Source of the DNA: Mixta mediterraneensis
Lineage (GTDB): Bacteria; Pseudomonadota; Gammaproteobacteria; Enterobacterales; Enterobacteriaceae
Assembly (NCBI RefSeq): GCF_014946725.1
Contig: NZ_JACFXY010000015.1
Coordinates: 31,764 to 95,763, forward strand
DNA: 64,000 nucleotides
Reading direction: 5' to 3'
Positions within the stretch are counted from its first letter, which is position 1. The number at the start of each line of letters is the position of its first letter. Both the position numbers and the translations under genes were made by a program. This document shows, in pieces, positions 30,497-39,439 of the stretch. The notes beneath the pieces were generated by a model. It was given only the letters and a program-made list of their open reading frames with translations, was not told where the DNA came from and ran no database searches.

Positions 30497-32475
30497 TGAA
30501 AACGATCGTCTTCGCCTATCATGATATGGGCTGTGCAGGCATTAATGCGCTACTGAGCGCCGGTTTTGAAATCAGCGCAATTTTTACGCATGCTGACAAT
30601 GCCTCTGAAAACCACTTTTTTGGCTCGGTTGCGCGCCTGGCGGCGGAACAGGAAATCCCGGTGTATGCGCCGGAAGATGCTAATCATCCCCTGTGGGTCG
30701 ATCGTATCCGGGCGATGGCGCCTGACATCATCTTTTCGTTCTATTATCGTAATCTGCTGAGCGATGACATCCTCAACGTTCCCCCTCTCGGTGCCTTTAA
30801 CCTGCACGGCTCCTTGCTGCCGAAATACCGCGGTCGTGCGCCGCTGAACTGGGCGCTGGTGAAGGGTGAAACCGAAACGGGCGTGACGCTGCACCGTATG
30901 GTGAAACGTGCCGACGCTGGCGATATTGTGGCGCAGCAGCGCGTGGCGATCGAAGAGCAGGACAATGCGCTGACGCTGCATCGCAAGCTGGTGGTCTGTG
31001 CGACCCAGCTACTGGAACAAGCACTGCCAGCAATGAAACGCGGCGATATTACGGCGACGCCGCAGGATCACAGCATCGCCACCGTGGTGGGCTGCCGTAC
31101 GCCGGAAGATGGCCGCATCCAGTGGGAGCAACCCGCGCAAATCATTAACAATCTGGTGCGCGCGGTGACCGAGCCGTGGCCGGGCGCGTTCGCCTTTGCC
31201 GGTAACGTGAAATTTGTGGTGTGGAAAGGGCGTGTCCACTGTACTGCGCACAATGCCAGACCGGGTACGGTATTGTCAGTTGAGCCGTTTCTGATCGCCT
31301 GTGGTGAAGGGGCGTTGGAAGTGGTGACCGGTCAGAGCGAGAACGGCGTATATATGAACGGTTGCCAGCTGGCGCAGAGCCTCGGTGTGGTTCCGGGCGC
31401 GCTGCTGTACTCGCAGCCGATGGCGACGGTTAAACGTCGTACTCGTGTGCTGATACTCGGTGTGAATGGGTTTATCGGTAACCATCTGACCGAGCGTTTG
31501 TTACAGGACGATAACTTTGAAGTGTACGGTCTGGACATCGGCTCAGATGCTATCAGCCGCTTCCTCAATGAGCCGCGCTTCCATTTTGTAGAAGGCGATA
31601 TCAGTATTCACTCTGAGTGGATCGAATATCACATCAAAAAATGTGATGTTGTGTTGCCGCTGGTTGCTATCGCCACGCCGATTGAGTACACCCGCAATCC
31701 GCTGCGCGTATTCGAGCTGGATTTTGAAGAGAACCTCAAAATCATCCGCGACTGCGTGAAATATCAAAAGCGCATCATTTTCCCGTCAACCTCCGAAGTG
31801 TACGGCATGTGTACCGACAGCCACTTTGATGAGGACCAGTCCAGCCTGGTCGTTGGACCAATCAACAAACAGCGCTGGATCTACTCGGTATCGAAGCAGC
31901 TGCTGGACCGGGTGATCTGGGCCTACGGCGAAAAAGAGGGGCTACGCTTCACCCTGTTCCGTCCGTTTAACTGGATGGGGCCGCGTCTCGACAATCTCAA
32001 CGCTGCACGTATTGGCAGCTCACGCGCCATCACGCAACTGATCCTCAATCTGGTGGAAGGTTCCCCCATCAAACTGATTGACGGAGGGGCGCAGAAGCGC
32101 TGCTTTACCGACATCCGTGACGGCATCGAAGCGCTGTTTCGCATTATTGAGAACAAGCAAAACAACTGTGACGGTCAGATTGTCAATATTGGTAACCCGG
32201 AAAACGAAGCCAGCATCAGAGAGCTGGCCGAGCGGCTCCTGGCCAGCTTTGAGCGGCATCCATTGCGCGATCGTTTCCCGCCTTTTGCCGGCTTTCGCGA
32301 AGTGGAAAGCAGCAGCTACTACGGCAAAGGCTATCAGGACGTGGAGCATCGTAAGCCGTCGATCAAAAACGCCTGCCGTCTGCTGGACTGGACGCCAACC
32401 ATAGAGATGGATACCACCATTGAGAATACGCTGGACTTTTTCCTGCGCACCGTTGAGCTGTCGGAAAAGCCATGA
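30496..32475 (+). CDS. arnA: Bifunctional UDP-Ara4N formyltransferase / UDP-glucuronate decarboxylase ArnA
   Basis: The 659 residues hold two domains. Residues 1-300 are the formyltransferase, with Asn102 and His104 in FNLHGSLLPKYRGRAPLNWA and Asp140 in KRADAGD, which match the known catalytic positions. Residues about 315-655 are the NAD-dependent dehydrogenase/decarboxylase, with the Rossmann motif GVNGFIGNHL and the YSVSKQ catalytic Tyr-Lys. It makes the UDP-4-ketopentose used by ArnB and formylates its product. Overlaps with arnC and arnD suggest translational coupling. It appears intact. Confidence 0.96.
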   Translation: MKTIVFAYHDMGCAGINALLSAGFEISAIFTHADNASENHFFGSVARLAAEQEIPVYAPEDANHPLWVDRIRAMAPDIIFSFYYRNLLSDDILNVPPLGAFNLHGSLLPKYRGRAPLNWALVKGETETGVTLHRMVKRADAGDIVAQQRVAIEEQDNALTLHRKLVVCATQLLEQALPAMKRGDITATPQDHSIATVVGCRTPEDGRIQWEQPAQIINNLVRAVTEPWPGAFAFAGNVKFVVWKGRVHCTAHNARPGTVLSVEPFLIACGEGALEVVTGQSENGVYMNGCQLAQSLGVVPGALLYSQPMATVKRRTRVLILGVNGFIGNHLTERLLQDDNFEVYGLDIGSDAISRFLNEPRFHFVEGDISIHSEWIEYHIKKCDVVLPLVAIATPIEYTRNPLRVFELDFEENLKIIRDCVKYQKRIIFPSTSEVYGMCTDSHFDEDQSSLVVGPINKQRWIYSVSKQLLDRVIWAYGEKEGLRFTLFRPFNWMGPRLDNLNAARIGSSRAITQLILNLVEGSPIKLIDGGAQKRCFTDIRDGIEALFRIIENKQNNCDGQIVNIGNPENEASIRELAERLLASFERHPLRDRFPPFAGFREVESSSYYGKGYQDVEHRKPSIKNACRLLDWTPTIEMDTTIENTLDFFLRTVELSEKP

Positions 32476-33356
32476 AGAAAATTGGCTTGCGCGTGGATGT
32501 TGATACCTGGCGTGGAACCCAGCGCGGTGTCCCGGCATTACTGGCGCAATTCAGACAGCATGAGCTGCAGGCCAGCTTCTTCTTTAGCGTCGGGCCGGAC
32601 AATATGGGGCGTCATTTGTGGCGTCTGATAAAGCCGCGCTTTTTGTGGAAAATGCTGCGTTCGCGCGCCGCTTCGCTCTATGGCTGGGATATTTTACTGG
32701 CGGGTACGGCCTGGCCGGGGCGTGAAATCGGCCTTGCTCTGAAAGAGATTATTAGCGCTACCGCAGGGCACCATGAGGTCGGACTGCACGCCTGGGATCA
32801 CTTTGCCTGGCAAACCTGGGCGGGTGTATGGCCGGAAGATAAATTATTTGAGCAGATTGCGCGCGGCAAAGAGGCGCTGGAAGACATTCTCGGTGAAAAT
32901 CTCACATGCTCCGCGGTGGCAGGCTGGCGCGCAGATGAGCGCGTTATTGCAGCCAAGCAGCCGTTTGGTTTCCGCTATAACAGCGACTGCCGCGGTACTG
33001 GCCCGTTTCTGCCACGGCTAAATGATGGCAGCTTAGGCACGGTGCAGATTCCAGTAACCCTGCCTACATGGGATGAGGTGGTTGGCCAGTCGGTGAGCGC
33101 TGCCGGATTTAACGATTTCATCCTTGAGCAGATGCATGCCGCAACCGGTTCGCCGGTATATACCATTCATGCTGAAGTCGAAGGGGGGATTGGACTGCGG
33201 GCATTTTCTGACTTGCTGGCGCGGGCAAAAGAGCAGGACATCCATTTCTGTCCGCTTAGCGAATTGCTGCCGGAAGATCTCACAACACTGCCGCAAGGCA
33301 ACGTGGTGCGCGGTCATGTCCCTGGGCGCGAAGGCTGGCTGGGCTGTCAGAGCTAA
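32472..33356 (+). CDS. arnD: 4-deoxy-4-formamido-L-arabinose-phosphoundecaprenol deformylase ArnD
   Basis: ArnD removes the formyl group after transfer to undecaprenyl phosphate, which drives the pathway forward. The 294-residue product has the polysaccharide-deacetylase start RVDVDTWRGTQRGVPALL with its metal-binding Asp residues and the HEVGLHAWDHFAWQ motif with the metal-binding His residues. It overlaps arnA by four bases (ATGA). Confidence 0.95.
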   Translation: MKKIGLRVDVDTWRGTQRGVPALLAQFRQHELQASFFFSVGPDNMGRHLWRLIKPRFLWKMLRSRAASLYGWDILLAGTAWPGREIGLALKEIISATAGHHEVGLHAWDHFAWQTWAGVWPEDKLFEQIARGKEALEDILGENLTCSAVAGWRADERVIAAKQPFGFRYNSDCRGTGPFLPRLNDGSLGTVQIPVTLPTWDEVVGQSVSAAGFNDFILEQMHAATGSPVYTIHAEVEGGIGLRAFSDLLARAKEQDIHFCPLSELLPEDLTTLPQGNVVRGHVPGREGWLGCQS

Positions 33357-33375
33357 TTTTTAACAGGAACCATGG

Positions 33376-35037
33376 ATGCGTACAGGTACTAAAACGGCAC
33401 TGCTACTCGCACTTTTCGCACTTTATTATCTCGTCCCGATTGAATTCCGCGCATTATGGCAACCGGACGAAACCCGCTACGCAGAGATCAGCCGTGAAAT
33501 GCTGTTTAGCGACAGCTTTATCGTGCCGCATTTCTTCGACCTGCGTTATTTCGAAAAACCCGTTGCGGGCTACTGGATAAATAACCTGGGTCAGCTGCTG
33601 TTTGGTCACACCAATTTCGGTGTGCGTGCCGGGGCGATTTTTAGCACCACGTTGAGTGCCGTGCTGATTTACTGGCTTGGCAGGCAGATGTTCGCCAGCC
33701 GGAAAATTGCGCTGACGGGCAGCGTGATCTTCCTGACCTCGCTACTGGTGTACAGCATCGGTACGTATGCAGTGCTCGATCCGATCCTGCTGCTGTGGCT
33801 GGTGTCGGCAATGTGTAGCTATTGGCTGACCGTACAGGCGATGACTTCGCAGCAACGTTTGCGTGGCTATGTGTTGCTTGGTGCGGCTTGCGCGATGGGG
33901 TTCATGACCAAAGGTTTCCTGGCGCTGGCCGTGCCGGTGCTGGCGATTATGCCGTGGGCGATCTGGCAGCATCGCTTTGGTGAGCTGTTACGCTGGGGTC
34001 CACTGACAGTCATGGTTGCTGTGCTGTTAAGCGCCCCCTGGGCACTGGCAATTAATCATCAGGAAGGCGATTTCTGGCACTATTTCTTCTGGGTGGAACA
34101 TATTCAGCGCTTTGCCGAGTCCAATGCCCAACATAAAGCACCGTTCTGGTATTACCTGCCAGTGTTACTTGCGGGCTGTCTGCCATGGCTGGGGCTACTG
34201 CCGGGTTCGCTGCTTGCTGCGTGGCGTCAACGTAATCAGCAAGCTGGCGCGTGTTATCTGCTGAGCTGGGTACTGTTGCCGCTGCTGTTTTTCAGCATCG
34301 CCAGAGGCAAACTGCCTACCTATATTCTGCCGTGCTTTGCGCCGCTGGCGTTACTGATGGCGAACTATGCATACAGCGGTAGCGTACAGGTGATGAAAGC
34401 CTTCAAAGTGAATGGCTGGATTAATTTTTTGTTTGGCGTCGTGACCACACTGGTGCTGCTGGTAGCGATTGCACCCTGGGGGCTGGCGCATCGTCCAGTC
34501 TATGCCAGCAATGAGACGCTCAGCGTGATGTGCGGGGCGCTGGCGTTTATCGGCTGGGGCGTGATGGGGTGGTTGAGTCGCAAGCCAGCCAGCGATCGCT
34601 GGCAACTGGCGGCACTGTGCCCGCTGATGTTGGCGCTGCTGGTCGGGTTTGCCATTCCGCAAAAGGTACGCGACTCAAAACAACCACAAAGTTTTATCAG
34701 CGTGGTACATGATCGGCTGGCAAACAGCCGTTATCTGCTGGCAGACAATCCGGGCGTGGCATCTGCCGTTGCCTGGGAGCTACAGCGCAGCGATATTAAT
34801 TTCTATGATGCCAAAGGCGAGCTGCAATACGGTCTCAGTTATCCAGATGCGCAGTCACGTTATGTTGCGGCCGATGCTTTTGCCGCCTGGCTGGACGTGC
34901 ATCGTCGTCAGGGGAAAGTCTCGCTGGTGCTGATGCTGGGCTCTGATGGAATTATGCCAGATGCGCATTTGCCGCCGCCCGATGATGTCTATCGTCAGGG
35001 CCGTCTGGTCTACTACGGATATGATGCGGCACCATGA
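33376..35037 (+). CDS. arnT: Lipid A 4-amino-4-deoxy-L-arabinose transferase ArnT
   Basis: ArnT transfers 4-amino-arabinose from undecaprenyl phosphate to lipid A phosphates on the periplasmic side, giving resistance to polymyxin and cationic peptides. The 553 residues form about 12-13 membrane helices. The conserved periplasmic loop WQPDETRYAEISREM near residue 30 carries the catalytic Asp, and FEKPVAGYW follows. The start follows ACAGGAACC; an ATG four bases upstream is out of frame. It overlaps arnE by four bases. The frame is intact. Confidence 0.95.
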   Translation: MRTGTKTALLLALFALYYLVPIEFRALWQPDETRYAEISREMLFSDSFIVPHFFDLRYFEKPVAGYWINNLGQLLFGHTNFGVRAGAIFSTTLSAVLIYWLGRQMFASRKIALTGSVIFLTSLLVYSIGTYAVLDPILLLWLVSAMCSYWLTVQAMTSQQRLRGYVLLGAACAMGFMTKGFLALAVPVLAIMPWAIWQHRFGELLRWGPLTVMVAVLLSAPWALAINHQEGDFWHYFFWVEHIQRFAESNAQHKAPFWYYLPVLLAGCLPWLGLLPGSLLAAWRQRNQQAGACYLLSWVLLPLLFFSIARGKLPTYILPCFAPLALLMANYAYSGSVQVMKAFKVNGWINFLFGVVTTLVLLVAIAPWGLAHRPVYASNETLSVMCGALAFIGWGVMGWLSRKPASDRWQLAALCPLMLALLVGFAIPQKVRDSKQPQSFISVVHDRLANSRYLLADNPGVASAVAWELQRSDINFYDAKGELQYGLSYPDAQSRYVAADAFAAWLDVHRRQGKVSLVLMLGSDGIMPDAHLPPPDDVYRQGRLVYYGYDAAP

Positions 35038-35366
35038 ATCTGTTACTGATTTTACTGGTGAGCTTACTGAGCTGCGCCGCCCAGCTGTGCCAAAAGCAGG
35101 CGGCGCATCTCGGCGCCAGGCGCGGCAAAAAAAAGTTGCTGATGTGGATCGCGCTGAGTTTGTTACTGCTCGCCGTGGCGATGCTGCTTTGGCTGGCGGT
35201 ACTGCACGTAACGCCGGTTAGCGTTGCTTATCCAATGCTGAGTCTTAATTTCGTTTTGGTCGCGCTGGCCGCCCGACTGTTCTGGCAGGAAACCTACACG
35301 CTGCAGCAGTGGCTGGGCATCATAGTGATGATTGCGGGCGTTAGTCTTATCGGGAGCCATTTGTGA
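35034..35366 (+). CDS. arnE: Ara4N-phosphoundecaprenol flippase subunit ArnE
   Basis: A 110-residue SMR-like membrane protein with four hydrophobic segments. With ArnF it flips the carrier-linked sugar across the inner membrane for ArnT. The position between arnT and arnF with ATGA overlaps on both sides, and the text SLLSCAAQLCQKQAA, agree with ArnE. Confidence 0.93.
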   Translation: MNLLLILLVSLLSCAAQLCQKQAAHLGARRGKKKLLMWIALSLLLLAVAMLLWLAVLHVTPVSVAYPMLSLNFVLVALAARLFWQETYTLQQWLGIIVMIAGVSLIGSHL

Positions 35367-35737
35367 AAGGGTTGGCGTTTGCGCTGAGCAGCGTTCTGCT
35401 GGTGTCGCTGGCGCAGCTGGTATTACGCGCAGCGATGCCTGAACTTCCGGCCCTGAGTGAAATATCGAGCCTGCAAATGGCGCAGTACCTTAAACCGTTG
35501 CTGCTGTTGTGCGCCGGGCTCGGTGCTTATGCGCTGTCGATGCTGTGCTGGATGCTGGCGTTGCGCTATCTGCCGCTCAACCGGCTCTATCCCTTACTTA
35601 GCCTTAGCTATGTGCTGGTATGGCTGGGGGCGATTTCACTGCCGATGTTCGGTGAAACATTCCGCTGGAGCAGTTTTACCGGTGTACTGTTAATCATCTT
35701 TGGCCTGCTGTGTGTGTCGCTGCCGCGCCGAAAGTAG
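35363..35737 (+). CDS. arnF: Ara4N-phosphoundecaprenol flippase subunit ArnF
   Basis: A 124-residue membrane protein with four hydrophobic segments, the partner of ArnE. It starts with GTG inside the end of arnE. Residues ALRYLPLNRLYPLLSLSYVL match the SMR-like core. It closes the operon; I saw no strong terminator in the following 100 bases. Confidence 0.92.
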   Translation: MKGLAFALSSVLLVSLAQLVLRAAMPELPALSEISSLQMAQYLKPLLLLCAGLGAYALSMLCWMLALRYLPLNRLYPLLSLSYVLVWLGAISLPMFGETFRWSSFTGVLLIIFGLLCVSLPRRK

Positions 35738-36346
35738 CGTTTTATCTTTTCTCTATGCCTGTATGCCAGTTGCTGTATCGCCCTGTTAAACCGGGGTTTG
35801 TCAGTGATTATCCCGAGAGTCATGTTTGCATAACCAAGCAGTAAACCGGCTGATGGGCGTTGATTCTCCGGTAAAACTTTTGTTGGGCAATGCTTCTTTT
35901 ATGGTTAGCGGGTTCAGGATGCTTGCATAGGGTTTCGAGGATAATCTGCTTTTTAGGGGATTGTGTCGCTATTGATAACAGAGGCTTACCTTCGTACCCT
36001 TCTGTTGGCCATTACCCAGGCCAAACGCTGATGCATACTGGGGTAAATAAATAAGAAAGGCGGAACCCGGTTAAAAGTATTACGTCCGCTTAGCAGCGCC
36101 CGGTCCAGGCCACTATATATTCAGGAAACTGGAGCAGTAGTGAGAGTACGATAACAGAAGATAACTCGCTCTATAGTCTACAGAGTTATAGATGAAAGTA
36201 ATAAATCAGGCGTATACTGTGATTGAAATTGTTGTGTTTAAAATTCTGACGAGTCATCTCGCCTGATAAGTGATTATTCAAAGCGTTAAACAGGAATAAG
36301 TTATAGTCAGCTCTGTATTTACAGGCAGAAAAATAAAGGAGATTTT
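35738..36346. other. Intergenic stretch after the arn operon
   Basis: About 600 bases without a supported gene. The end of the stretch (36329-36343) holds the AAAGGAG ribosome site for the small protein at 36347. Confidence 0.5.
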
Positions 36347-36499
36347 ATGTTTTTACCATTTTTAATCGCTCTGGGCATAGTTTTAAGCGTCTTATCTGGC
36401 AAAAGAAAGATAAGTTATGCGCTTTGGGGAGTTCTGCTGGTAGTGACCCTTCTTACCTTTAAATACCATGCTACTGATGCTCTGAATCTGTCTTTCTGA
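36347..36499 (+). CDS. DUF5993-type small membrane protein, 50 residues
   Basis: The 50-codon frame starts at an ATG with AAAGGAG eight bases upstream. It has two hydrophobic segments (MFLPFLIALGIVLSVLSG and ALWGVLLVVTLLTF) and ends HATDALNLSF. Proteins of this type (DUF5993) are often encoded directly upstream of a DsbB-like gene, as here. A role in the same disulfide-handling membrane unit is an inference. Confidence 0.8.
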   Translation: MFLPFLIALGIVLSVLSGKRKISYALWGVLLVVTLLTFKYHATDALNLSF

Positions 36500-36508
36500 G
36501 GAATGAAA

Positions 36509-37072
36509 ATGGAAAATTTTAAACAGAAAAATACTCAGCTTGCCCTGTTTGCGAACTTTCTGGGGCTTATTGGCATATCCATTACCCTTTTAATTGCCTT
36601 TTATTATCAACTGGTAAAGTCAGAGTTACCGTGTCCACTTTGTCTACTTCAACGGGTAGGGCTGATACTGGCGGGTTGTGGCTTTTTATTTAATATACAG
36701 CAAAGTATTAAAAACACCCATTATGGTATGGTTATCATTGGCTGTATTGTAACGGGTATAATTGCAGCCCGGCAGATGTTTTTGCATATCACGCCAGGTG
36801 ATACTGGCTATGGTTCGACATTCATGGGCATACATTTTTATACCTGGGCTCTGTTGTCCTCTGTCCTGCTTATTATGTTTGTTGCAGTAATAATGCCGTT
36901 AAACGATCTTTCGAAAAATTTAATCAACCTTCCCTCGCTGCCAGGAGCAAATAAGGTTGCCAGCCTGTTATTCGTTTTCCTGATTGCAGGAAACTTAGTC
37001 TCTACGGTACTTGAATGTGGCAGTGGACAGTGCGCAGATAATCCATTGAGATATGAATTACTGTCGAAGTAA
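36509..37072 (+). CDS. DsbB-family disulfide bond formation protein
   Basis: DsbB-type proteins pass electrons from a periplasmic thiol oxidase to quinone. This protein has about five hydrophobic segments, the CPLCLLQR motif near residue 44 (first cysteine pair) and a C-terminal ECGSGQC pair. The second pair sits at the end of the chain rather than in the usual loop between helices 3 and 4, so it is a divergent branch. I prefer the ATG at 36509 to the one at 36503 because the GAGGA at 36498-36502 is spaced correctly only for the later start. It is nine bases after the DUF5993 gene. Confidence 0.8.
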   Translation: MENFKQKNTQLALFANFLGLIGISITLLIAFYYQLVKSELPCPLCLLQRVGLILAGCGFLFNIQQSIKNTHYGMVIIGCIVTGIIAARQMFLHITPGDTGYGSTFMGIHFYTWALLSSVLLIMFVAVIMPLNDLSKNLINLPSLPGANKVASLLFVFLIAGNLVSTVLECGSGQCADNPLRYELLSK

Positions 37073-37108
37073 TCTATTCCGTTAAATAAATCAACTCCAG
37101 ATTGTAAA

Positions 37109-37143
37109 GGTGACTGGCCCGCTATTCGATAGGGCTGGTCACC
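37109..37143 (+). terminator. Hairpin after the DsbB-like gene, possible terminator
   Basis: GGTGACTGGCCC (37109-37120) pairs with GGGCTGGTCACC (37132-37143), with two G-U pairs on the RNA. There is no T-run directly after it, so termination would be weak or Rho-assisted. Confidence 0.5.
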
Positions 37144-37313
37144 GCAGGAACGAACTCTTTTTCCCGCCATCGCGCTCCTTTGCCTCTTCAGCCAACGTTA
37201 ACAGCGTGGCCTGAAAGCGGTATTTTAACATTGCGCAACGCGTCAGACTGAGCCGGACAGTATATTGCACCGCTTCTTATCATAATTCCCTATTAAAGAC
37301 TTATAAAAGCCTC

Positions 37314-37336
37314 TTATTCCCGTTTTAGGGGAATAA
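37314..37336. promoter_or_regulatory. Probable HipB operator palindrome
   Basis: TTATTCCC (37314-37321) and GGGAATAA (37329-37336) are perfect inverted copies about 110 bases upstream of hipB. HipB-type repressors bind such palindromes and autoregulate hipBA. The half-site differs from the E. coli TATCC motif. Confidence 0.55.
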
Positions 37337-37446
37337 AAGCTTTTAAAAAACCCTTAATAGAAATATTTCGCGTTGAGAGAGTGCTTTACTATAATGGCTT
37401 TAATAAAGGTTATTAATGACGTTTTATTGCAACTGGAGCTGTTAAT

Positions 37447-37755
37447 GTGGCTATTAAACTCTATTCAGAATCTGCCTTAATGGCTGAACTGGCACACCGT
37501 CTTAAAGAACATCGGCTGCGTAGAAACCTGCTCCAGAAAGATCTGGCACAGAAGGCCGGCATATCCGTATCGGCCTTAAAGAAGCTGGAAAGCAACGGTA
37601 AAGTGACCCTGGAAAATTTTATGAAGGTGGTCTTTGCCTTACGGCTTGAGAAAGAGATGATGGGCCTGTTTGATGCTCCAGCATTGAGTATTGCGCAGGT
37701 TGAAGCGCTAAAAACGGCGAAACGTCAGAGAGCGACCCGGCGTAAAGTAAATTAA
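37447..37755 (+). CDS. hipB: HipB-like antitoxin and repressor
   Basis: The 102-residue protein has an XRE-type helix-turn-helix (LLQKDLAQKAGISVSALKKLESNGKVTLEN, about residues 28-57; shown here in parts by QKDLAQKAGISVSALKK). It uses a GTG start. HipB neutralises HipA and represses the pair. It is directly upstream of hipA, 28 bases before its ATG. Confidence 0.88.
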   Translation: MAIKLYSESALMAELAHRLKEHRLRRNLLQKDLAQKAGISVSALKKLESNGKVTLENFMKVVFALRLEKEMMGLFDAPALSIAQVEALKTAKRQRATRRKVN

Positions 37756-37783
37756 TTCATAATCATTGACGACGGAAAGCGTG

Positions 37784-39064
37784 ATGAGAGAATTACAAAA
37801 TAATTACCAGCCTCTTCAACGACTGGAGGTCATCTATGAAGGCTGGGGTGAGTACTGGCCCGTGGGTATTTTAGCGGCGGGCATACAGCGCAGCGAGTGG
37901 TTGTTTGAATACTCAGAGCAGAGCATTCAACGCGGTATTGAGTTTTCTCCCTTACTTCATCCCTTGGACCGTACTACCTATTCAGATTTTGAGCGCCACC
38001 AGGAGGGCATACCCGGCTTTATTGCTGATTCGCTGCCTGATGGCTGGGGCAGGCTGTTAATGGATCGGCTGTTACGCCGTAACGGTTTCGAACCTGCCGG
38101 ACTCTCTGCCCTCGACAGACTGGCGCTATTGGGCAGCAATACTATGGGCGCGTTGACCTATCGGCCACTGGTCGTAATACCCGGACAGGATACACATCAG
38201 CAAGATATTAACGGCCTGATTTTACTGGCAAAAGAGATACAGGTTGAAGTATCGGGTCAGGATTCAGACGTGCTACCGGAACTGGTGCGCCTTGGCGGAT
38301 CGCCGCACGGCGCCCGTCCGAAAGTGCTGGTGGAGTTTGATCCCGCCAGCGGACGCATTGCGTCCTCACCGTTTACAGGCAGCCATCCCTGGTTGATTAA
38401 ATTCCCCGCCGCGCAGGAAGCGGTCTGGGTATGCGCCTTAGAAGAGGTATATGCACGTATGGCTCGACAGGCCGGTATCGCATTCCCTGAAAGCCGCTGG
38501 TTCTCGCTGGGTGATGGCTTGTCAGCTTTCGGCGTTAAGCGATTTGATCGTCATCAAGGAGTACGTGTTCCAATACTCAGTATGGCGGGTGTGCTGCAGG
38601 CGGATTTTCGGCTTCCCTGCCTCGACTATATTGACATCTTGCAGGCGACGGGGATGATCACTCGTTCTGTAGCAGAGCGTGAAATTCAGGCGCGGCGAAT
38701 GGTGTTTAACGTGATTATGAACAATCAGGATGATCATGCTAAAAACTTTGCGTTTACGCTTAATCAGAATAGAGAGTGGCAGGTGTCACCCGCTTATGAT
38801 CTCACTTTCCAGATGGGGCCGGGCGGTCAGCATCAGTCATCTGTAGCGGGTCATGGTAGTAAAATTAGCCGTAATGCTCTGCTGAAGGCTGCGAAGTCTG
38901 CGGATATTAGCGAGAAAACCCTTAATTCTGTAATTGCGGAAGTCTGCGAGGTGGCGACTTCGTTTGTAACGTCAGCCAAAGCGCTTGGCGGGGCGATCCC
39001 TACAGCCGTCATAAAAGAAACGGCCGAGAAAATTAATGCCAATATAAAGGCGCTTTCTGATTAA
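37784..39064 (+). CDS. hipA: HipA-like serine/threonine kinase toxin
   Basis: HipA kinases phosphorylate glutamyl-tRNA synthetase and cause growth arrest. This 426-residue protein has an N-terminal HipA couple domain, the fingerprint PGFIADSLPDGWGRLLMDR, the ATP-binding loop region RLGGSPHGARPKVLV, and the catalytic block NNQDDHAKNFAF followed by SPAYDLTF. I chose the ATG at 37784, which has GGAAAG upstream; a TTG at 37766 is in frame. It appears intact and may act as a plasmid maintenance or persistence module with hipB. Confidence 0.9.
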   Translation: MRELQNNYQPLQRLEVIYEGWGEYWPVGILAAGIQRSEWLFEYSEQSIQRGIEFSPLLHPLDRTTYSDFERHQEGIPGFIADSLPDGWGRLLMDRLLRRNGFEPAGLSALDRLALLGSNTMGALTYRPLVVIPGQDTHQQDINGLILLAKEIQVEVSGQDSDVLPELVRLGGSPHGARPKVLVEFDPASGRIASSPFTGSHPWLIKFPAAQEAVWVCALEEVYARMARQAGIAFPESRWFSLGDGLSAFGVKRFDRHQGVRVPILSMAGVLQADFRLPCLDYIDILQATGMITRSVAEREIQARRMVFNVIMNNQDDHAKNFAFTLNQNREWQVSPAYDLTFQMGPGGQHQSSVAGHGSKISRNALLKAAKSADISEKTLNSVIAEVCEVATSFVTSAKALGGAIPTAVIKETAEKINANIKALSD

Positions 39065-39172
39065 AAGGATAAGCCATAGCGGATGGTAACGTGATAATCA
39101 TCACGTTTAAAAAGACCTGGCTTTAAATTTATTGTCCAGGTCGCTGGGTTTCACGCACTATATCAAACGCAC

Positions 39173-39205
39173 AGGATTGTAACTGTTTTTACAGGCAAAA
39201 CCTGA
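39173..39205 (+). promoter_or_regulatory. Ribonucleic antiterminator (RAT) site of bgl type
   Basis: The sequence AGGATTGTAACTG (39173-39185) followed by CAGGCAAAACCTGA (39192-39205) matches the BglG-type RAT. It overlaps the left arm of the terminator at 39198-39244, so binding of a BglG-like protein would block termination. The controlled gene is truncated. Confidence 0.8.
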
Positions 39206-39248
39206 GCCGTCTCTTCTGCCCGACAGTAGAGACGGCTCAGGTTTTTTT
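39198..39248 (+). terminator. Terminator controlled by the RAT
   Basis: A perfect 16-bp stem (39198-39213 with 39229-39244) is followed by a T-run. It lies between the RAT and the truncated PTS gene, as in bgl-type attenuators. Confidence 0.92.
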
Positions 39249-39280
39249 TGTCCGAGCATCAGGAATAAAGGGAGAGATTC

Positions 39281-39436
39281 ATGCATTACCGGGAACTTGC
39301 AGATGACATTATCACCGGCGTAGGTTGTCGGGAAAATATCCTCAGCGTGATACATTGTGCAACTCGCTTACGCTTCAAACTCAAGGACAGCCATAAAGCG
39401 CGGACCACTGAATTGAAAAATAATCCAGGCGTGTAG
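39281..39436 (+). pseudogene. Beta-glucoside PTS EIIBCA, N-terminal fragment
   Basis: About 51 codons after AAAGGGAGAG encode the start of an EIIB domain: MHYRELADDIITGVGCRENI and then VIHCATRLRFKLKD with the phosphorylated cysteine. The frame stops inside the end of the IS911-like element (IS starts at 39432). The rest of the gene is absent on the other side of the IS, so IS-mediated deletion removed it. Intact family members are about 620 residues. Confidence 0.88.
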
Positions 39437-39439
39437 TGG

